Made by a program: the position numbers and the translations under genes. Positions 61,770 through 64,000 of a stretch of 64,000 bases of DNA are shown piece by piece; within the stretch, counting starts at the first letter, position 1, and each line of letters starts with the position of its first letter. The notes under the pieces were generated by a model, which was not told the origin of the DNA, did not search any database, and saw only the letters and a list, made by a program, of their open reading frames with translations. Source of the stretch: Aquimarina sp. MMG016 (GTDB lineage Bacteria > Bacteroidota > Bacteroidia > Flavobacteriales > Flavobacteriaceae); the NCBI RefSeq assembly GCF_018100805.1, contig NZ_JAGJEA010000017.1, positions 56,072 to 120,071 on the forward strand, read 5' to 3'.

Positions 61770-62121
61770 CTTTTTTGGTTTTTGGTACACTATCTTCGTA
61801 TTCTATAATGTAGATCTCTTCATCATCACGTTTCATAAAATATTCTTCTCGGGCAAACTTTTCCAACTCACTACTGTCTTTGAGTACCTTGATATCTTTT
61901 TGATCTTTAATAATCTCTTTGATATAGTACTCTTTGTTATTTTCCAGCTCGTTGATTTCCTGATCTAACTCTTTATGTATTAACCATGAGTTGGTGTCCA
62001 GAAACATCATCCAAACTACAAATAGCAAGACAATCAGCACATATTTATTTAAAAATATGGCGAATATCGGAATCAATGCCGGTTTGTTTTTTAGCTTTTG
62101 AAAATAGTCTTTAAGATTCAA
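61762..62121 (-). CDS. ftsB: FtsB/DivIC-family septum formation protein
   Basis: This is a 119-residue single-pass membrane protein with one helix (about 28-43, YVLIVLLFVVWMMFLDT). A periplasmic coiled coil follows (HKELDQEINELENNKEYYIKEIIKDQKD), then the LEKFAREEYFMKRDDEEIYII region, typical of FtsB/DivIC that links FtsL and FtsQ in the divisome. It sits between udk and the mutase small-subunit gene in the same direction. Confidence 0.88.
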   Translation of the reverse strand: MNLKDYFQKLKNKPALIPIFAIFLNKYVLIVLLFVVWMMFLDTNSWLIHKELDQEINELENNKEYYIKEIIKDQKDIKVLKDSSELEKFAREEYFMKRDDEEIYIIEYEDSVPKTKKDD

Positions 62122-62159
62122 TCTGCCTAAGAATAATATTGTTTGTAAAGGTACAAAAG

Positions 62160-62768
62160 TTAAACTAAGCGTTCCTTAATAATGGTACGTACAATATCAA
62201 CGGCTACATTGTTATATGTATTGTTGGGTATGATAAGATCAGCATATTCTTTGGTAGGGTCAATAAACTGCTGATGCATTGGTTTTAGCGTATTCTGATA
62301 TCGATCCAAAACTTCTTCCATATCACGGCCACGTTCTGCAATATCTCTTTTTAATCGTCTTATCAGGCGTTCATCGCTATCAGTATGTACATAGATCTTA
62401 ATATCAAACATATCTCTGATCTTAGGGTTAGTAAGGATCAAAATCCCTTCTACGATCATTACTTTGCTAGGTTTGGTACTCACCGTTTCACTAGTACGAT
62501 TGTGCTCAACGAAAGAGTATACCGGTTGTGCTATGGTTTCACCTTTTCGCAAAGCTGAAAGATGTTCTCCTAATAAATCAAAATCAATAGATTGCGGATG
62601 GTCAAAGTTTATCTGTACCCGTTCGTCGTAGCTTAGGTGACTAGTATCTTTATAATAAGAATCCTGTGAGATCACACAGACCTCATTCTCCGGTAACTCA
62701 TTAACAATCTGATTGACTACGGTGGTCTTGCCACAACCGGTTCCTCCGGCAATACCAATAATTAACAT
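62160..62768 (-). CDS. udk: uridine kinase
   Basis: It phosphorylates uridine and cytidine with a nucleoside triphosphate (pyrimidine salvage). From ATG 62768 (MLIIGIAGGTGCGKTTVVN) it has 202 residues, with the Walker A near the start as in the family. ATG 62789 would add seven residues. VISQDSYYKDTSHL, NFDHPQSIDFDLL, MIVEGILIL and KIYVHTDSDERLIRRLKRDIAERGR (thymidylate-kinase-like lid) follow. Confidence 0.94.
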   Translation of the reverse strand: MLIIGIAGGTGCGKTTVVNQIVNELPENEVCVISQDSYYKDTSHLSYDERVQINFDHPQSIDFDLLGEHLSALRKGETIAQPVYSFVEHNRTSETVSTKPSKVMIVEGILILTNPKIRDMFDIKIYVHTDSDERLIRRLKRDIAERGRDMEEVLDRYQNTLKPMHQQFIDPTKEYADLIIPNNTYNNVAVDIVRTIIKERLV

Positions 62769-62810
62769 GTACTTTTCTTTTTTGGGCAAATGTAAAGATA
62801 GTTTTTGAGT

Positions 62811-62915
62811 TTTTAAGTATATGAGTGGGTGAGTAGTTGAGTAATTTAGTTTGTGAGCGGATGAGTATGTGAGTCGGTGAGTTTGTGAGCATGTGAGTGG
62901 GTAAGTTTTTTAGTT
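62811..62915. repeat. imperfect GTGAGT minisatellite
   Basis: About 105 nt consist of variations on GTGAGT and (G)GTGAGTnnG, for example GAGTGGGTGAGTAGTTGAG and GTGAGTCGGTGAGTTTGTG. It lies just upstream of udk (on the other side of its start). It does not encode a convincing peptide and has no recognised regulatory motif. Confidence 0.7.
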
Positions 62916-62953
62916 ATTAATCCATTGTGCATTTTGATTTTTTTTGATTCCAG

Positions 62954-63070
62954 ATCCGTCAATTCGAGTGCTGTGACCAAAGGGAGAAGTGTATCGAGAA
63001 TAGGATTTTGAACAAAAAAAACTATTCTCGATACATTTTGTCTTCGTTTTACTACGACAAAACACTACCA
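62954..63070. repeat. long imperfect palindrome with a 14-bp hairpin core
   Basis: TGTATCGAGAATAG (62990-63003) and CTATTCTCGATACA (63022-63035) form a perfect 14-bp stem around an 18-nt loop. The outer arms CGTCAATTCGAGTG and ACACTACCATTGATG are degenerate complements. I recall the words TTCTCGATACA and CACTCGAATTGACG as dispersed intergenic repeats of flavobacteria. Confidence 0.7.
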
Positions 63071-63151
63071 TTGATGCATTTTATAATAATTTGTTTTTCA
63101 GGTATTTATAAATTCTTAATTTTCATCCTATTTCCTTTGATTTGGCTTTCT

Positions 63152-63185
63152 GTTCATTTTCTTTGCTTGCCCAAAGAAAATGAAC
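63152..63185. repeat. REP-like hairpin
   Basis: GTTCATTTTCTTTG, a 6-nt loop CTTGCC and CAAAGAAAATGAAC form a perfect 14-bp stem. A second, smaller hairpin, TTTTGTC TTC GACAAAA (63215-63231), follows. I recall sequences like CTTTGCTTGCCCAAAGAAAA as widespread intergenic repeats. Confidence 0.7.
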
Positions 63186-63231
63186 CAAAAGAAAAGGCAC
63201 TTTTTTCAAGGTATTTTTGTCTTCGACAAAA

Positions 63232-63594
63232 CCAGATTTGTTTTGCTAAAATCTTTCCAAGGCTTCAAGTTTTTTTTAACGCAAAACAAATCTTATACTG
63301 GTGAGAAAAGATTTTCAAAGCCCTGCTTTGGAACGTCAGTATATTCACTGGATAAAATTTTTATTGGATGTCTCGAATCTACCAGGTATGGTAGACAGGT
63401 TGACGCTTTTGAGATGAGCATTTTAAAATGAACAATGGATGTTTTTATTAAAAATGTGCCATGATATATATACATTTAATTTAGACTTTCTCATTACGTT
63501 CGTCCACATTATTCCGCCGAACCTCCACAGGGTTGTGTTTTACAGTGATATAAAATTTAGATTAGTGTATTACTAACTTATAATTTTTTACACA
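63232..63594. other. non-coding stretch before the peptide gene
   Basis: I see no convincing gene here. Short open frames on the plus strand (for example 63180-63431) have repeat-derived composition. A small inverted repeat, CTACCAGGTATGGTAG (63389-63404), is present. The last 60 nt before the peptide gene are AT-rich and should hold its promoter, but no clear TAnnTTTG box is visible. Confidence 0.5.
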
Positions 63595-63789
63595 ATGATT
63601 AAAAATTTAGAAAATTTTGGTAAGTCTCTAACTAAAGAGCAACAAAAAGAAATTAACGGAGGAAATATTGGTGGTAGACGTTGTAATACGAATAGAGATT
63701 GCTGGGATAGTTCTCCTTTTTTAGGTCCTGGTGATGTATCTTGTCGATATAGTCCTTTTTCATCATTTAAGGTTTGTGTGTTTAATTAA
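63595..63789 (+). CDS. double-glycine-leader Cys-rich peptide (RiPP or bacteriocin-like precursor)
   Basis: The 64-residue product starts MIKNLENFGKSLTKEQQKEI and then NGG (Gly22-Gly23). The leader fits the double-glycine pattern: Leu at -12, Thr at -11, Glu/Gln at -9/-8, Ile at -4 and GG at -2/-1. Such leaders are cut by C39-peptidase ABC exporters. The 41-residue core is basic at its start and has four Cys (30, 37, 51, 61), enough for two disulfides. A strong terminator follows 36 nt later. No exporter or modification gene is in view; they may lie beyond the right edge. Confidence 0.75.
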   Translation: MIKNLENFGKSLTKEQQKEINGGNIGGRRCNTNRDCWDSSPFLGPGDVSCRYSPFSSFKVCVFN

Positions 63790-63825
63790 ATCAAAATAGA
63801 TTTTTCTTTTAGTTAAATGGAGGTG

Positions 63826-63857
63826 AAGAGGCTGTGTGACGTACAGCCTCTTTTTTA
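63826..63857 (+). terminator. terminator of the peptide gene
   Basis: AAGAGGCTGT, a 7-nt loop and ACAGCCTCTT form a 10-bp stem followed by T6AT. It supports the peptide gene being a real, separately ended transcript. Confidence 0.88.
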
Positions 63858-63913
63858 TAGGAAGTGTATCTATTATTGTTTTATGTTTAAAGCACAAATA
63901 TCAGGTTTCAGTT

Positions 63914-64000
63914 TCAAAAAGGAACATAGAATACTCCAGAAGAAGAATCTCGATTAGCTCCGGTTACAGATTGTAGGCAATTCATCTCGCTACCGCTAGT
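63914..64000 (-). CDS. possible C-terminal end of a minus-strand gene (partial)
   Basis: Reading the minus strand from the window edge, 28 sense codons end in TGA (63914-63916) and read NCLQSVTGANRDSSSGVFYV then PF. The aromatic end would suit an outer-membrane protein, but 28 codons is short enough to be chance. No terminator hairpin faces it. It is listed only as a possible partial gene. Confidence 0.3.
   Translation of the reverse strand, partial: TSGSEMNCLQSVTGANRDSSSGVFYVPF

Noticed and set aside
63008..63431. Overlapping plus-strand open frames in the repeat-rich spacer
   Set aside because: The translations are built from the hairpin repeats and low-complexity Lys/Phe runs; no start signal or family match.
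1..64000. CRISPR array, rRNA genes, transposases or integrases
   Set aside because: I found no regularly spaced repeats, rRNA-like sequence or recombinase motifs anywhere in the window.

Overview
The window is AT-rich, densely packed chromosomal DNA from a marine-type member of the Flavobacteriaceae (Bacteroidota); an Aquimarina-like organism is my guess and is not proven. The grounds are gldI next to nrnA, a transketolase split into two genes, an FecI/FecR/TonB-receptor locus, many short lipoproteins, Bacteroidota promoters (TTG, about 19 nt, TAnnTTTG), and heteromeric methylmalonyl-CoA mutase. Most of it is conserved core genome. I see no transposase, integrase, CRISPR array or rRNA.

Layout. 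1-700: a minus-strand tRNA operon (Lys, Lys, Leu) with a textbook promoter. 0.8-9.9 kb: aroK, a PyrR-like phosphoribosyltransferase, hslR, an unusual FKBP lipoprotein, split transketolase, tgt, an LptF/G-type permease, an EamA transporter and accA. 10-16.5 kb: dnaB, exported or lipoproteins of unknown function, a class V aminotransferase and a thioredoxin-fold lipoprotein. 16.6-26.4 kb: an amidohydrolase pair, DUF3810, pepD and a gliding-linked cluster (cyclophilin-FKBP lipoprotein, gldI, nrnA). 26.5-28.2 kb: a PhoD-like phosphatase and ndk. 28.2-35.9 kb: the main accessory locus, with an ECF sigma factor, anti-sigma factor, TonB-dependent receptor, two multi-repeat lipoproteins and a candidate structured RNA. 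36-47.2 kb: thioesterase, DUF721, recF, a TPR protein, ribH, mutL, two rhomboids, an EEP-fold phosphatase, and an AAA+/TPR pair. 47.2-52.8 kb: the minus-strand parA-parB-DUF5683-dapB-lepB-wbqC-DUF6122 cluster. 53-62.8 kb: an M16 protease, an SDR reductase and the methylmalonyl-CoA mutase cluster with ftsB and udk. 62.8-64 kb: a repeat-rich intergenic stretch and a short double-glycine peptide gene.

The strongest candidate for an undescribed system is at 28.2-35.9 kb. The motif GGGTAGGGTA, exactly 14 nt, then CGTTnT occurs three times, upstream of fecR-TonB receptor and of each repeat lipoprotein. All three have the same spacing and face a start codon. I infer that this is the promoter of the local ECF sigma factor, and that it ties receptor, anti-sigma factor and both lipoproteins into one regulon. 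A 115-nt element with nested complementary stems lies between the sigma gene and the first lipoprotein gene. It looks like a dispersed flavobacterial structured RNA, possibly Flavo-1.

Other points of note: a 64-residue Cys-rich peptide with a double-glycine leader at the right edge; an FKBP domain split by a calcium-binding Asp-rich insert; a MutL whose endonuclease motifs are all altered; a Tgt without its zinc cysteines; and a 7-nt tandem repeat inside the start of the mutase large-subunit gene.
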